The notes under the pieces were generated by a model. It was not told where the DNA came from and did not search any database. It was given only the letters and a program-made list of their open reading frames with translations. A stretch of DNA of 64,000 nt from Yamagishiella unicocca (lineage: Eukaryota; Chlorophyta; Chlorophyceae; Chlamydomonadales; Volvocaceae), in NCBI GenBank assembly GCA_003116995.1, contig BDSL01000058.1, positions 310,001-374,000 on the forward strand. Direction: 5' to 3'. This document shows positions 38,401 to 49,854 of the stretch, in pieces. Position 1 is the stretch's first letter; the number at the start of each line of letters is the position of its first letter. The position numbers and the translations under genes are program-made.

Positions 38401-39176
38401 CGAGTGGCGCGCTGGGGCGGTGCGGGTGGCTTGCGACGGCGTCACCAAGGGCCAGACCGTCATGGACGGTGCGGTGGGGGCCGGTGGCAGGGCGGGGACG
38501 AGCGGGGCGGGGTTGGGGAGAAGGAGTGGAGACAGGCGAAGGGAGCTGAGGCCGGGGCTGGGGCTCTGCTCGCCCGCGCGCCTCTGCCCATATGCGTGGC
38601 GATGGACGCGGTAAGGGAGGTGGGAGGGTTGAGGACAAACCCGTCAGCTGGCACGTAGGAAGTAAGGAAAACCGATTAGGAAACGTTTCTGTATCTCGGT
38701 TGTAACTGCATGCTGGAGAACGTGATGAAGGTAGCCAAACCTGGGGGACGGCTGCTGTGCCTAGACGAACCGCAACAAGAGCCCCAAGGGGAAGGGGAGA
38801 GGGCACCAGCGGCGGGGTGGCGCCAGTTGCGGGGAGGGGGGAGGGCACCAGCGGCGGTGCCGGCACTAGCTCGCCGTGGGTCGGTGGCTCCGTGGAGGCC
38901 CGGCGCCACCGCCGCCGTCGCCCAAACGCACCTTCACCCCCCCCACACATCAGCGCTGCACCCTCCTCAACACCGTCCCGCCGTACCCCCCACCCCCCAC
39001 CCAATCGCTGTCACTCCCCTTTCCCCCTGGTTCCCCCCGTGGTGCTTGCCGCGACAGTGAGCGCCAAGGGCTTCCACGGGCACAACGGCTGGGCGGACCG
39101 GCCGCGGGTGCAGGTGGCACTGGGGGTGAGCCACAAGGAGGTGGTGGAGCTGATACGCGAGCGGCTGACTGCATGA
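35421..39176 (+). CDS. Inosine/uridine-preferring nucleoside hydrolase
   Basis: Nine exons: 35421-35475, 35794-35933, 36404-36523, 36970-37113, 37272-37311, 37599-37738, 38071-38142, 38327-38468, 39058-39176; 323 residues, the usual size. The enzyme cleaves the N-glycosidic bond of ribonucleosides in purine/pyrimidine salvage; the plant counterpart is URH1. The N-terminal calcium site reads DTDPGVDDAMA (residues 13-23). VHGADGFGDVGLPPPQ, ILALAPLTNIA, VVLGGAFF and NPAAEANIFGDPDAAD follow in family order. The last metal/catalytic pair is in HLHDPTA (H248, D249). Introns 3 and 6 need GC donors (36524 and 37739). The only GT alternatives break the phase or delete conserved residues. The region 38469-39057 could hide a small extra exon. 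There is no signal peptide, so it is probably cytosolic. Confidence 0.88.
36044..36186. repeat. 13-nt tandem repeat, about 11 copies, in hydrolase intron 2
   Basis: The unit is GCTAGCGGGAAAC or GCTAGCGGGAAAT. The first copies have GGAAAAG, and one copy reads ACTAACGGGAAAT. Confidence 0.95.
37976..38041. repeat. 15-nt tandem repeat in hydrolase intron 6
   Basis: About four copies of a CACACCAACCACCCG unit shortly before the acceptor of exon 7. Confidence 0.85.
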
Positions 39177-39939
39177 GGTGCGGCTGAAAGCTGCGGCTGG
39201 CCGGCCGTGTCTTGTACCCACCATCACCCACATCCTGAAATGCCTTCTGGGTTGTGGGTGGGTCCATGCGACTGCATGGATGGCTGGGCGGCACGCCTGG
39301 CGCGTATCCGGTTGCAGCAGGACTACGGGCAAGGGGCTGTGTGGACGTGATTCGTGTGGCGAACGAAGCTGAGTGATAGCCTGCAGATGACTCTACGACG
39401 TGGGTGTCCACGTAGGGGCAGCCCGGCCTGCGTGCGGCTGTAGGCCGGAGAGAAACGGCGTGAAGAGGGCCCGTAAGACGGCCATGGCGGCCGCAGCGAT
39501 GGCAGACTCGGTCGGTCAGCGTGGGTCAAGGATCCGAGGATCGCAATGAACGAGGATTGCAGTGAATGAGTGTTTCGGAAGGCGCAGCCGGTCGCGCGGT
39601 TGAAGCCATGCGGTGCGGCGCGGCTCTGCTACCGGGCTCTTCCTTGGCTGGATCCAAGACGCTGCGCGACGCTCGTCCCGTCTCGTCCCGTCCCTCACAG
39701 GGTCCACAAAAACTGCCGAAAGGAACTCAACCACCACTTTTCAACGACGCTGTAATGTACATACTGTCACATTGCATTTATGAGCCCCGGTACAGTAAAA
39801 TACCAAACGTAACGATTACCGGTATTCCGCGCGCACGTGCTAAGCGGCGCGGTGCAAACAGCTCCACTGTGTCTAGCCATAGCGAAGCAAGGCGCGCGGC
39901 AGCTTGGCGGCACCAGCGGAGAAAAGCCTGGCCGACCAA
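39177..39939. other. Intergenic; 3' UTR of hydrolase and promoter of next gene
   Basis: No coding signal. TGTAA at 39751-39755 is the likely poly(A) signal of the hydrolase, 575 nt after its stop. Confidence 0.5.
39751..39755 (+). terminator. TGTAA poly(A) signal of the nucleoside hydrolase
   Basis: First TGTAA in sense after the hydrolase stop codon. Confidence 0.45.
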
Positions 39940-42901
39940 ATGACGCCCTCAGACGACGCAGCGGGATCCAAACCGCAGCTCGAACGGCTGTTGGACGCGC
40001 AGCGCTGGGCCCAGGCGGTGCAAGCCGCGCGTCAACGCCTGTCGGCCGACCCATGGGACGCGGGCGCTTGGTGGGGCCTAGCCCGCGCGCTGCAGGGAGG
40101 GCTGCGGGAGCCCGAGGCCGCCTACACGGCCTGCTGCAGGGCTCTCGCGGCGCTGGAGCGACTGGAGGGCCGGGGCCTCGGAGGAGCGGCCGGCCGGCAT
40201 GGTGCGTCGCGCCGCTCGCTGGCTGGGTGGCCGCTTGGCCTGCCGCCTGCCGTAACGTACAGGCCGCCATTCCCGCTGGAGCACCTCCTGGCATTAAGTG
40301 AAAGCTACGTACCTAGTAACAAGGCACATTGTGTTGCTGTCATAATTGCTCTCATTTCATTTTCTTGGCAGATTGCGTAACCGAGTGGAGGGGCAGGCGG
40401 CCATCCATCGCTGTCGGGGTTTTCGTCCTCCCGGTGACTGACCGCCATAGCTTGGGTGTGCAAATGCCCTCGCCAATGCCTCCAAGGGCACCAACCGCTC
40501 TACAAGCACGCGAAACCTCGGGCCCCCCGACAAACACAGGTTTCTCGGTAACCAATGCAAAGTGCTCCAGCATGTGCCCACAACTACGTGTCCGAAGGCT
40601 GTGCGCCAGCTATTATACCTTTGTCGTGTAACCGGCCTTGATCCCACCCCCCAGACGACGTCCATTGCATGGCGCAACAGCTCGCCGGGCTGCGATTTAG
40701 CTGTCTTTCAGCCGTGGCGCGAGGCGACAGCAACGCGGTGCGGGCGAGGTGGGCGCGCTCTGAGCTGACGGGTTTCGGAGCAGGACTCGCCGCTGACGTC
40801 GATGCTGGAACCGATAACAGCGCCTGTTCCAGCTGCCCAAACGATGATCGTGTCAAGGATATGGCTTCAGCGACCTGGCCACAGCCGCGGCCGCGTATAT
40901 TCGTGTTGTCGGATCTGCATGCAGACACGACGATCGGGTCCCACGGGTCGCCCGGCCGCGGCATGACCCACATGGACCTGCTCCGCCGCATCAGCGGCAC
41001 GCGGTTTCGGAGCGACGTACTGCTCGTCGCTGGTGAGACAACAGGCGGGCAGGGGACCTGCGTGTCTCAGCATCACACCACACACACACACACTGCACCA
41101 GACAGCCCACGGGCAAGAGGCGCGTCTCAGTGGTTGGACGATGGGAAGAGTAGGTGCCACCACGCAGTGGCACTGCACAGCGCTAATTCGAGGAAGCCAA
41201 TTTCTATGCGCTGACACAACGTAAACAATGCAAGCAACCATGCTTCCTAAGTCATCCAACACCCTCATACCCGCTCCTGCCCCCTTGGCCGGGGCACCAG
41301 GTGACGTGGCGGACACCCTCCCCGCCACACGCGAGGCGCTCCGGCTGCTGAAGGAGCGATTTGGCCGCGTGTTCTATGTGCCCGGTGGGTGGATGGGTGG
41401 GTGCTGCGGGTCGCGGGATTGGGCGGGGCGAAGCCAGCCCCTGGCTCTAGGGCCGAGGTAAGGAGGTAGTTGCACCACCCAACCCAATGCAGCCATGATG
41501 CGCCATGCATGATGCATCACCGGTACCGGTACATGGCTGGGGCTCTGGCCTCGGGCTCTGGTCTCGGTTGGAATACCTTTCCCAGTAGGGTAAGGGACCG
41601 ACGCTATGGTGCATTGCATTCCCGTCGTCCTCTTGCTGGTTATCCTCTTCGTCCTGTCGCTCACAATTCCCGAAGGGCATGTAAAACACGGTCAGGAGCG
41701 TCAGTTGGCCTATGCTCGCAGGCAACCACTGCCTGTGGCTGCGGCCCGGCCTAGAGGATGACGCTTTCCCCGACTCGTTTAGCAAGCTGTGGGCGCTGCT
41801 GGCTGCATGCGACGAGTTGGGCGTTGAGACGGTGGCTGCCGAGGTGGCTGCCGGGGTGGTGGTGGTGCCGCTGCTGTCATGGTACAGCGCCACGTTCGAC
41901 CAGGACGATCCGCGGTGGGTGGGTGGGTGCTGGGTGGCGAATAGGGTTGGGAGTGCGATGCAGTAGCATGGTAAGGCGGGCAGAGCCCTTACTAATTACG
42001 GCTCGGACGTGGTGTACGGTGTTGGACAGCGTGGTGTAGGACAGACGGCGGCCACCGGGCCACACCAGGTGACGATGCCACCTGAACACAGTGCGCGCCG
42101 CTGCTTACTCGAAAACCTCCCCTCCCACGGCCACGGGCTTCCTCTCACGTCCTCCCTCGGCTGTGTCTTCGCAGCCCCGGGCGCTTCCGCTTCGACAGCT
42201 GGTGCCGCTGGCCCGTCAGCGACCTGGACGTGTGGCAGGTGATGCTGCGGCTTAACGACGTCAGCCTTGCGGCGGTGGGCAGCTGGCGGGCGCAGAGGAG
42301 GCGACAGCAGGGACAACAGCAACCACCGCAACCGGGAGTGGAGCACCCGGGGGGAGGTGAAGGCGCTGGCACCAGGCCTGTACCCACAGCCCGGTCGTCA
42401 CCGTCCGGGGCCCCCAGCCCTGCACCGCTGGAGGTAGCAGCGCCCGGGTTGGTCATCACCATGACGCACTTCCTGCCGCACCCCGAACTGCCCTTCCCGC
42501 GCCTCCCACGCGAGATGGCCAAGGCGGTGGGCTGCCAGGAGCTGTTGCTCGTCCTTGACCGGGTTGGATCCGCCGTACACGTGTACGGCCATACGCACCT
42601 GGACTGCGACACGACGCTCGGGCCGCATCCGCGCGGCGTGGGTGTGAAGGCGGCAGCGGCCGGGGATGGAGCAGGTCGTGCTGGGGCTGACGCAGCACGT
42701 GTTACGCGGCAAAGCGGCGGTGCAAGTGGCGGCAGCGGTGGGCAGGGGGCACTAGGGGCAGGGTTGGAGGTGGACTCAGAGCTGGGTACTAAGCGGCGCC
42801 GCTACGTGCATTGGCCGCTGCACGGGCGCGCCAGGGCAGTGCTTCGTTGCATTTGGGACGGCGAGGCGCTTAGCAACGGCGAAATGGACGCAGAATTGTG
42901 A
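39940..42901 (+). CDS. Metallophosphoesterase with N-terminal TPR-like segment
   Basis: Exons 39940-40201, 40655-41032, 41301-41384, 41722-41914 and 42175-42901 join in phase to give 547 residues. Residues about 10-70 form TPR-like paired helices (LDAQRWAQAVQAARQRLSADP, AWWGLARALQGG). From about 167 the calcineurin-like phosphoesterase motifs appear in order: FVLSDLHAD (D174, H176), GD (215), GNH (242-244), THF (H404) and GHTH (H445, H447). A metal-dependent hydrolase of phosphoesters is therefore expected; the substrate is unknown. A Gln/Pro-rich insert and a Gly/Ser-rich insert interrupt the last exon. The exon 1/2 link is the weakest part: an extra exon could begin at 40372, after TTCTTGGCAG. 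Intron 1 ends in a repeat-B-like sequence (TTTGTCGTGTAACCGG). Confidence 0.75.
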
Positions 42902-42959
42902 TAACTCTGGTAAGCGAAAGAGTTCATAGGTTACGGCTCGACCTGTTGCCAATTCAAGA

Positions 42960-42964
42960 TGTAA
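42960..42964 (+). terminator. TGTAA poly(A) signal of the metallophosphoesterase
   Basis: TGTAA 58 nt after the stop codon, in a short 245-nt gap to the convergent H2B gene. Confidence 0.6.
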
Positions 42965-43102
42965 AGGGTCTGTGATCGCGATAACAAAAACCTTGGGTAC
43001 TCGAGCGTGAGTTTATCCGAACACCAAATGGTTCAACGACGTAGTATACGTGCGTGATAGATGGGATCCAATGCAGGAGAACAGCCGGCCAGTCATATTG
43101 GT

Positions 43103-43118
43103 GGTGTTGAAAAACACC
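43103..43118 (-). terminator. Histone 3' stem-loop of the first H2B gene
   Basis: On the minus strand it reads GGTGTTTTTCAACACC: a 6-bp stem and a TTTC loop, 30 nt after the H2B stop. This is the shape of replication-dependent histone mRNA 3' ends. The same stem occurs at all four histone genes here. Confidence 0.9.
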
Positions 43119-43147
43119 GGGTTTGGTTTAGGGTTGTAGGTGCGAGT

Positions 43148-43648
43148 CTAGGCCGACGTGAACTTGGTGACGGCCTTGGTGCCCTCCGACACGGCGTGCT
43201 TGGCCAGCTCGCCAGGAAGCACCAGACGAACGGCAGTTTGGATTTCGCGAGACGTCACGGTGGGCTTCTTGTTGTAGCGGCTCAGCTTAGATGCCTCGGT
43301 CGCCACCTTCTCGAAAATATCGTTGATGAAGCTGTTCATGATGGACATTGCCTTGGAGCTGATGCCGGTGTCAGGGTGAACCTGCTTCAGCACCTTGTAG
43401 ATGTACAGCTTGTAGGTCTCGCCCTTGGCAACCTTCTTAGCCTTCTTCTTGGACTTCTTCTCGCCGTCCTCGCCGGCAGCAACGGGCTCCTTAGCAGCCT
43501 TCTTGGCGGGAGACTTGGCAACCTTCTTGGGCGCCTTCTCAGCCTTAGGCTTGGCCTCAGCCTTAGCCTCTACAGCCTCGGCCTTCTCAGCCTTGTCGGC
43601 CTTCTCAGCCTGAGCGGCAGCCTTCTCCTCCTTGGTCTTGGGGGCCAT
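43148..43648 (-). CDS. H2B: Histone H2B (first copy)
   Basis: Intronless, 166 residues. The N-terminal tail (1-75) is a Lys/Ala/Glu-rich repeat of AEKAEKAE and [11 protein letters not shown] type. It is followed by the conserved histone fold [20 protein letters not shown] through AVTKFTSA, identical in style to plant and algal H2B. The start is fixed by MAPKTKEEK. It pairs with H2A in nucleosomes and is transcribed divergently from the adjacent H2A. It differs from the second copy at one tail residue (ADKAEK instead of AEKAEK). Confidence 0.97.
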   Translation of the reverse strand: MAPKTKEEKAAAQAEKADKAEKAEAVEAKAEAKPKAEKAPKKVAKSPAKKAAKEPVAAGEDGEKKSKKKAKKVAKGETYKLYIYKVLKQVHPDTGISSKAMSIMNSFINDIFEKVATEASKLSRYNKKPTVTSREIQTAVRLVLPGELAKHAVSEGTKAVTKFTSA

Positions 43649-43946
43649 GGCGAACGACTTTGTTGAATAACGGACAGGTCAGTATATTTTGTTGTAGGTA
43701 GTTGGTTTGCAATATTATTATAGTAATGCGCGGCGATATTTGTAGCTTACGACTTACCTCCGTCTTTCCTCGGCGAGCCGGCTGGTCAACCGCCGTCGTA
43801 CTCCAAAGTCGGTACCCCGCTGAGCTGAAGGCAACAATGGCCAATAAATGGGCGGTCGTCACTTCTCAAATTATCGCTAACCTTAGCCACTGAACTCTTC
43901 TTCCATCAAGACCTTCGTCCCCTTCTCTGACCCTAATTCTGACACA
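43649..43946. promoter_or_regulatory. Divergent H2B/H2A promoter, first cassette
   Basis: A 298-nt bidirectional promoter. The block 43807-43875 (GGTACCCCGCTGAGCTGA, GGCAACAATGGCCAATAAAT, CAAATTATCGCTAACC) is nearly identical to 50533-50607 in the second cassette, while other bases have drifted. It contains a CCAAT box. TATA-like AT stretches lie on the H2B side near 43681. Confidence 0.75.
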
Positions 43947-44336
43947 ATGGCTGGCCGTGGCAAGGGCAAGACTGCTGGCAAGAAGGCCGTGAGCCGCAGC
44001 TCCAAGGCTGGTCTCCAGTTCCCCGTTGGCCGCATTGCTCGTTACCTGAAGAAGGGCAAGTATGCCGAGCGCGTTGGTGCCGGTGCGCCCGTTTACCTGG
44101 CCGCTGTGCTGGAGTACCTGACTGCTGAGGTGCTGGAGCTTGCTGGCAACGCTGCTCGTGACAACAAGAAGAACCGCATCGTTCCTCGTCACATTCAGCT
44201 TGCTATCCGCAACGATGAGGAGCTGGGCAAGCTCCTTGGCGAGGTGACCATCGCCTCCGGCGGTGTCCTTCCCAACATCCACGCTGTTCTTCTTCCCAAG
44301 AAGGCCAAGGGCAGCAAAGCTGCTGATGAGGAGTAA
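43947..44336 (+). CDS. H2A: Histone H2A (first copy)
   Basis: Intronless, 129 residues, start MAGRGKGKT. It has the conserved fold with [20 protein letters not shown] and the acidic patch/docking domain ([15 protein letters not shown], here [20 protein letters not shown]). The C-terminus [12 protein letters not shown] has no SQEF, so it is canonical H2A rather than H2A.X, and it lacks H2A.Z signatures. The protein sequence is identical to the second copy. Confidence 0.97.
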   Translation: MAGRGKGKTAGKKAVSRSSKAGLQFPVGRIARYLKKGKYAERVGAGAPVYLAAVLEYLTAEVLELAGNAARDNKKNRIVPRHIQLAIRNDEELGKLLGEVTIASGGVLPNIHAVLLPKKAKGSKAADEE

Positions 44337-44364
44337 TGAACTTGCTTCTCGACAAATCAAACCC

Positions 44365-44380
44365 GGTGTTTTTCAACACC
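44365..44380 (+). terminator. Histone 3' stem-loop of the first H2A gene
   Basis: GGTGTTTTTCAACACC, 28 nt after the H2A stop. Confidence 0.9.
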
Positions 44381-45275
44381 ACCTTGTTGACTCGGCTCCG
44401 GAATCGATTCATTTCTAGCACACCATTCTATTAGCAAAAAGCTGGTCAACGTGTTCCTACTGTATGCATGTAAAGCCTATTATATGGTTATCGCTTCCTA
44501 TGTCGTCCGACTTGCGACGGGTTAGTTACGCTACTTGTGACATTAATACTATGTTCCCAATGTACGCCTGCACCCGGCAAGTGCACTACTCCGCGTGTTC
44601 GATACCCTTTTCAAGAACCTCTGTTCCATGGCTTGTACAAAATGTTGGGTCGTACCAATTTGCCGTAGTACTGAGGCTTTACGCAACCGTTGACGACCGA
44701 ATTGTCCATTGGGTATAAATCAAGTTGCAACGCCACACCAGCTCTCGGTTGAACCGTATCACCTTCAAGTTGCTAATTAAGAACAATTGAGCCATCCAAA
44801 GTCCGCGCTTCCGGATTACCGAACACGCATAGTACAAAGCATTTGTCTCCGTCTCCCAATACTTAATAAGAAGCGCGATAGCTTACTCCTGCAATCGTCG
44901 TCGACAACCTTCCCCACCAACGGCAGCATGCTTACTTTAGGCCGGGGCATCGCCGCGAAGACGGTCGCGTTTAAGAGGTGCGCCTTGCCTCGCGGATTGA
45001 TCGGCAGCCCTCAACGCGTTCTTGGTGCGGTTCAATTACTGCGACTGGAGCAGTCCACGCTTCTCGTAACGCAGCCATGTCATTGCCATGTCTGAGCACT
45101 CCACATATCGCTGCCATTACTTCTCTCGGGGCTCCTAGCAGCGTGTGCGACCTCCCGGAGGGAAGCAAGCCTCCTACGCGTACCCTGCCCTCTACGCACT
45201 ACCCTCAGTACGTGTGTCCTTTCCCCGTCACTCGTTAGGGCTACACGCTCCTTGACGGTTGTTTGTTCATCCAGC
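44381..45275. other. Intergenic, no gene recognised
   Basis: About 900 nt of AT-richer sequence with no family motif or tRNA-like T-loop seen. It holds the promoter of the reductase gene. Confidence 0.5.
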
Positions 45276-48200
45276 ATGGCGACCGACGCTGCCGGCAAGA
45301 AGCGTGTGCTAATTGTCGGCGGCGTGGCGGGGGGAGCCAGCTGCGCCGCGCGTTTGCGCCGGCTGGACGAGCAGGCCGAGATCACCATTTTCGAGCGGGG
45401 ACCCTACGTCTCCTTCGCAAACTGCGGCCTGCCGTACTTTGTCGGCGACGTGATCAAGGTAGGCTGAGGCGCTTGCAACGTTTTTCGGCGATCCTTGGAC
45501 GTACAGGAGTACGACAGCCGGAGTTGCGGAGGTGGATTGGCGAATTGGCAGGGCCGGGGATGAGGGGCCAGGGGTGTGAGGCGACCGGGGGCGAGGGACC
45601 AGGGGTGAGAGACCAGGGGCGACGGACAAAGGCCCGTGCTGCCTGGTTGGTCCTCTGACGACCGACTGCGACGAAGCCGCCGCCTGCCGCTCACTCGCAC
45701 CCATGCGCCTGCGCGCGCACCCGCGGCGTCCGCACCTGCAGGACCAGGCTAGCCTGCTCGTGGCCAACGCTGCCAAGTTCAACAAGTGGTTCAACGTGGC
45801 CGTCAGGGAGAGCACAGAGGTGCGCACTTGTCGGCAGGGCGCGGGGCTGGGCAGGGGGCGAGGTGCGGTATATGCGGCGGGTCCTTGGATGTGCACCCCA
45901 AGTGGACGCGGTTCTAGCTTTCACATGCCAGACAATGCGCTATCACGCCTCTCGTGGTCAGGCGAGCTCCTGCCATCCCACGGCCTCCGCCTGCCGCTCC
46001 GCCGCCTCCACGCCCCTCCTGTTAGGTCCCTAAGCTCCGAAGCCCCTCGCGCCCGGCAGATCGTGTCCATCGACCGACAGGCCAAGACGGTGGTGGCTCG
46101 GAACCTGATCACCGGCCAGGATGACGTCATCCCGTACGACTACCTGGTGCTGTCGCCCGGAGGCAACGCGGTGCGCGGCTGGGGGCTGGGAGGCCGGCTG
46201 TGCCGCCAACACGATGCGCTCGCTTCCACCAGCCTCTCACCCTACCTCCCAAACCCGCTCAGTGGCCCTACCTGGAACCGCCCCCCTCGCCTCCGCCCCC
46301 TCGCCCGCATGCGCCTGACTCCGCAGGTGCGGCCGCCGCTGCCCGGCGTGGACCTGCCGGGCATCTTCAGCGTCAAGACCATCCCGGACGCCAACGCCAT
46401 CAAGTCCTGGATTGCGGAGAAGGTGGGCGCGCGCGAACGTTCTGGGGTTTTCCTGCCGGGCGTGCCATGATGTTTTTAGGATTGGCAGTGTAGCCAATGG
46501 AAATGCCAACGGACGCGTGCAGCACCGTGTGTAAGGTGCTTTCGTGCGGTTGCCCGGCCCCCTGCAACTCACAGAACGCCAAGACCGCGGTGGTGATCGG
46601 CGGTGGCTTCATCGGGCTGGAGATGATTGAGAACCTGGTACATCGGGGCATCAAGTGCAAGCTGGTCGAGATGCTACCGCAGGTGGGGAGGGTGGTGCGG
46701 AAAGGGAAAGATAGTGGATTTGGGGAGGTTGGAGGTGTATCCGGCTTCTCGAGTTATGGGCTACACGAGCCCGCGCGTCGGCCTGCACACCAACACCCCG
46801 CGACCCACATGCTGCTGCGCCTTCCCTTTCCCCTGCCCGCCCGCCACCCCTCCCCTGCCACCGCGCGCCCCTCCTACGCTCCGAAACCAAAAAGGTGATG
46901 CCGCCCTTCGACCACGAGATGGTGGAGCCGGTCCACGAGCGGCTGCGCGCTAACGGTGTGGAGCTGCACTTCGGCGACGGCGTGGCGGGGTTCGAATCGG
47001 CGCCCGGGGGCGGCCTGATCGTGAAGACGCAGAGCGGCAAGGCCCACGAGGCGGACCTGGTGCTGCTGGTGGGTACGAGGGAAATAAGTGTAGGGTGTCA
47101 GGGGCATGTAAGGCTTTCTTTAGCTTACTAAGCCGCCGCGCTAGGGCCCTAGAGAATCCAGCTAGCAGCACTTGCAGCCCAGCCACTTCACAACAAGTAA
47201 AGACAGCATCTGATGCATAAACATATTGTCTAAGGCAGACGGCTACCGCGTTTGGTTATTCCGCAGGTGATCGGCGTGCGCCCCGAAACCACGCTCGCCA
47301 AGCAGTCGGGTCTGGAGCTGGGTTCGCGGGGCGGCATCAAGGTGGACGACCAGATGCGCACCTCGGACCCCGCAGTCTTCGCAGTGGGGGACGCAGTGGA
47401 GGTGGGGAGGGTTGGAGGAGAGGGTTGGAGACGCGAGGGGGATGTGTGTTTGGGAGGGGGGGGTGTGCGGCTACGATAAGGGGCGCTACCGTGTGTGGGG
47501 GGTGGGGTTGGGTGCGGGCACGTGTAATTGTTAAAAGTATGTACGGAGCGGGTAACGGTCGGTGCGCAGCGGAGCGGCCTCCCCGCCATCTGCCGGCTTC
47601 CTGCAAACGCCGCCGCAGCGTCCTCGGTCGTCGCCCACGGTGCGACCCGCGCTCATCACAGACGGTACTGTTGACCCCCGGCTTGCACCCCTCTGTGCCG
47701 CAGGTCAAGGACTTTGTGACGGACGAGCAGACCCTCATCCCCCTGGCCGGCCCCGCCAACCGCCAGGGCCGCATCGTCGCTGACGTCATCACCGGGAAGT
47801 GAGTAGTAACCAGCGAAAACGCTCGCCGGGCGCCGCCAATTCCCGGCTGCGATAAAACACACCACCCGCGTCCTTCCCTCCTCATTACCGTCAGCGCCCC
47901 TTCCCCACGTGCGTCTCAAAACGTCCAGCATGCATCTCAAAACGTCTGTTTTAAACGGTTGTTTTCGGGCATCCACGGGTCTTCCTCGAACCCCACGTGT
48001 GTCCACCTCAACCAACCCCCGCCATCCCCTTCCGCGCCCACCCCCGCCCCGCTGCGGTCCCTCCAGCGAGCCGAGCCGCTTCCGCGGCAGCCAGGGCACG
48101 GGCGTGGTTGGGCTGTTCGGCCTCACGCTCGCGTCCACCGGCGCCTCGGAGAAGACCCTCAGGCGCCTTCACCGGCCCCACAAGAAAGTCTACCTCCACA

Positions 48201-49551
48201 TCAACAACCATGCCGGGTACTACCCGGGTGCTAAGCAGATCGACATGAAGCTGCTCTTCAACCCCGAGGTGCGACTTCAAGGGCCCGGGAGGAAGATCCC
48301 TTAGGGTCTCAGGGAGGTGCGAAGACCGTGCGATGTGGAGGGAGGGCCGTCGATGGGTTCTGGGTCTAAGGCGAGGAATGCCTACGCAGTGGGTGCTCCA
48401 GTGAGTGTTCGAGCCATCTAACCCGGTTCCCACCCACCCAGACCCCCGCGCACCAGTGCCACCAACGGACCGCGTATGGTCAGCCTGAAGGCGTTAAGGG
48501 CCCCTACCAGTCCCCGCAACCTCCCCTCGCTGCGTGGGTTGTCAGCCAAGCTACCCCCTACCTCCGCCCTCTTTCCCCCCAGGACGGCCGCGTGCTGGGC
48601 ATGCAGGCTGTGGGCGAGGAGGGTGTGGAGAAGCGAGTGGACGTGGTGGCGATGGCCATACAGAAGGGCGCCACGGTGTTCGACCTGGAGGAGGTGGGTA
48701 GAGGGAAATCTGGCAGGTTGTGGTTAGAGGGAAAGCCGGCGGGGGAGCAGGCGGGCGGGCCGGGGGGAGCAACCAGGGACCTAACACCTGAACCGTTCCG
48801 TTCGGCCACTCCCCCGCCCCGCAATGTGTTTTCCGTGCCCGTCGGGCCTGACACCCCCCCCCCGCCTGGGAGCAGGCGGAGTTGTGCTACGCGCCCCAGT
48901 ACGGCAGCGCCAAGGACCCCATCAACATGGTGGGCATGGTTGCGGCCAACGTGATGCGGGGCATGCACCCGCTAACCAACTGGGACGAGCTGGACTTGCA
49001 GCAGCTGGCGGCGGACCCCGGCACCGTCCTGGTGGACGTGCGGGAGGTGGGTGACGGCGGCGGCGGCGGCGGTGACGATGACGTTATGCTGTGCCTGGCC
49101 GCCTGCCGAATGCAGCTCGAATACCGGTATGCGGCCGTGTACACGGTCCTCACTTGCATCCGCCTTGCTGCCCCCGCACCCCTCTGCAGCCCCCGGAGCT
49201 GGAGAAGGTCGGCAAGGTGGCGGGTGCGATCAACATGCCACTCTCCGGACTTCGGCAACAGCTGGCCAAGCTCGAGGACAAGGACAAGAAGTACTATGTG
49301 TACTGCCAGGTGCGTCCCCCCTGCTGATATGGCGGGTAGTTCGGTCGCGGTAAAATGATGCATGAGTTGCTGCGACCGCCCTGCTGCCTGCTTGACCAGC
49401 CTATGCTCCCTGCCCATGGTGCTGGGTGATGCAGGTCGGGTTGCGAGGATATGTGGCCACGCGCCAGTTCCTGCAAAATGGCTTCGACGCCATCAATATC
49501 AGCGGTGGGTACAAGACTTTCCAGCAAATGGACGGGCGGACGAAGCTGTGA
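45276..49551 (+). CDS. CoA-disulfide reductase-rhodanese fusion (FAD/NAD(P) oxidoreductase)
   Basis: Thirteen exons: 45276-45458, 45742-45819, 46060-46170, 46327-46422, 46575-46682, 46895-47068, 47267-47401, 47704-47798, 48067-48268, 48583-48693, 48876-49046, 49190-49309, 49435-49551; 566 residues, the size of bacterial CoADR-RHD fusions. The FAD Rossmann motif is IVGGVAGGAS (13-22). The single redox Cys50 is in FANCGLPYF, as in CoA-disulfide reductase and NADH oxidase. The NAD(P) motif is VIGGGFIGLE (163-172), and the second FAD motif is FAVGDAVE. The dimerisation domain contains HAGYYPGA. The C-terminal rhodanese domain (about 465-566) has LVDVRE and active Cys527 (YYVYCQVGLRGY). It probably reduces CoA or other low-molecular-weight disulfides or persulfides. 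The exon 6 acceptor is AAG rather than CAG. No sense TGTAA was found before the convergent H2B. Confidence 0.9.
47971..47993 (+). repeat. Intron-end repeat A, acceptor side of reductase intron 8
   Basis: Reads GCATCCACGGGTCTTCCTCG in transcript sense, about 75 nt before the exon 9 acceptor. It is the reverse complement of the donor-side copies at 16801 and 57845. Confidence 0.7.
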
Positions 49552-49809
49552 GCGCGCCGACGAGTCAGGGTTCTGGTAGCCGACGGTTAAGCGCAACGGA
49601 ATGGCCCTGAGTGGCGAACTTGCATGCGACTCAAACGGGGTTGATCCAAAAGCATGGAAGCTATTTCCATCGTCCGGTAGTATTGAGAGTAACTGTGTTA
49701 TACTGATTGTGAAGCTATGTGTGTTATGGGTTTCCAAATAAGTATAAAAGGGGGGGGGGAATGAGGGATTGCATGCAGGGTACTCATCAAATAGGTCCAC
49801 CAAAATGGT

Positions 49810-49825
49810 GGTGTTGAAAAACACC
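49810..49825 (-). terminator. Histone 3' stem-loop of the second H2B gene
   Basis: On the minus strand GGTGTTTTTCAACACC, identical to the first H2B copy, with the same surroun­ding 3' UTR sequence. Confidence 0.9.
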
Positions 49826-49854
49826 GGGTTTGGTTTAGGGTTGTAGGTGCGAGT

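Noticed and set aside
38710..39060. Possible extra exon of the nucleoside hydrolase
   Set aside because: The exon 8 to exon 9 splice already joins in phase and gives the expected family length. The intervening sequence is repetitive and has no conserved motif.
39837..40301. Alternative 154-codon plus-strand frame over metallophosphoesterase exon 1
   Set aside because: It starts at a non-ATG codon and gives no family-like sequence, while the other frame encodes TPR-like helices and splices in phase.
43425..43613. Plus-strand hydrophobic frames opposite H2B (also at 50083-50391)
   Set aside because: These are antisense shadows of the Lys/Ala-rich H2B tail.
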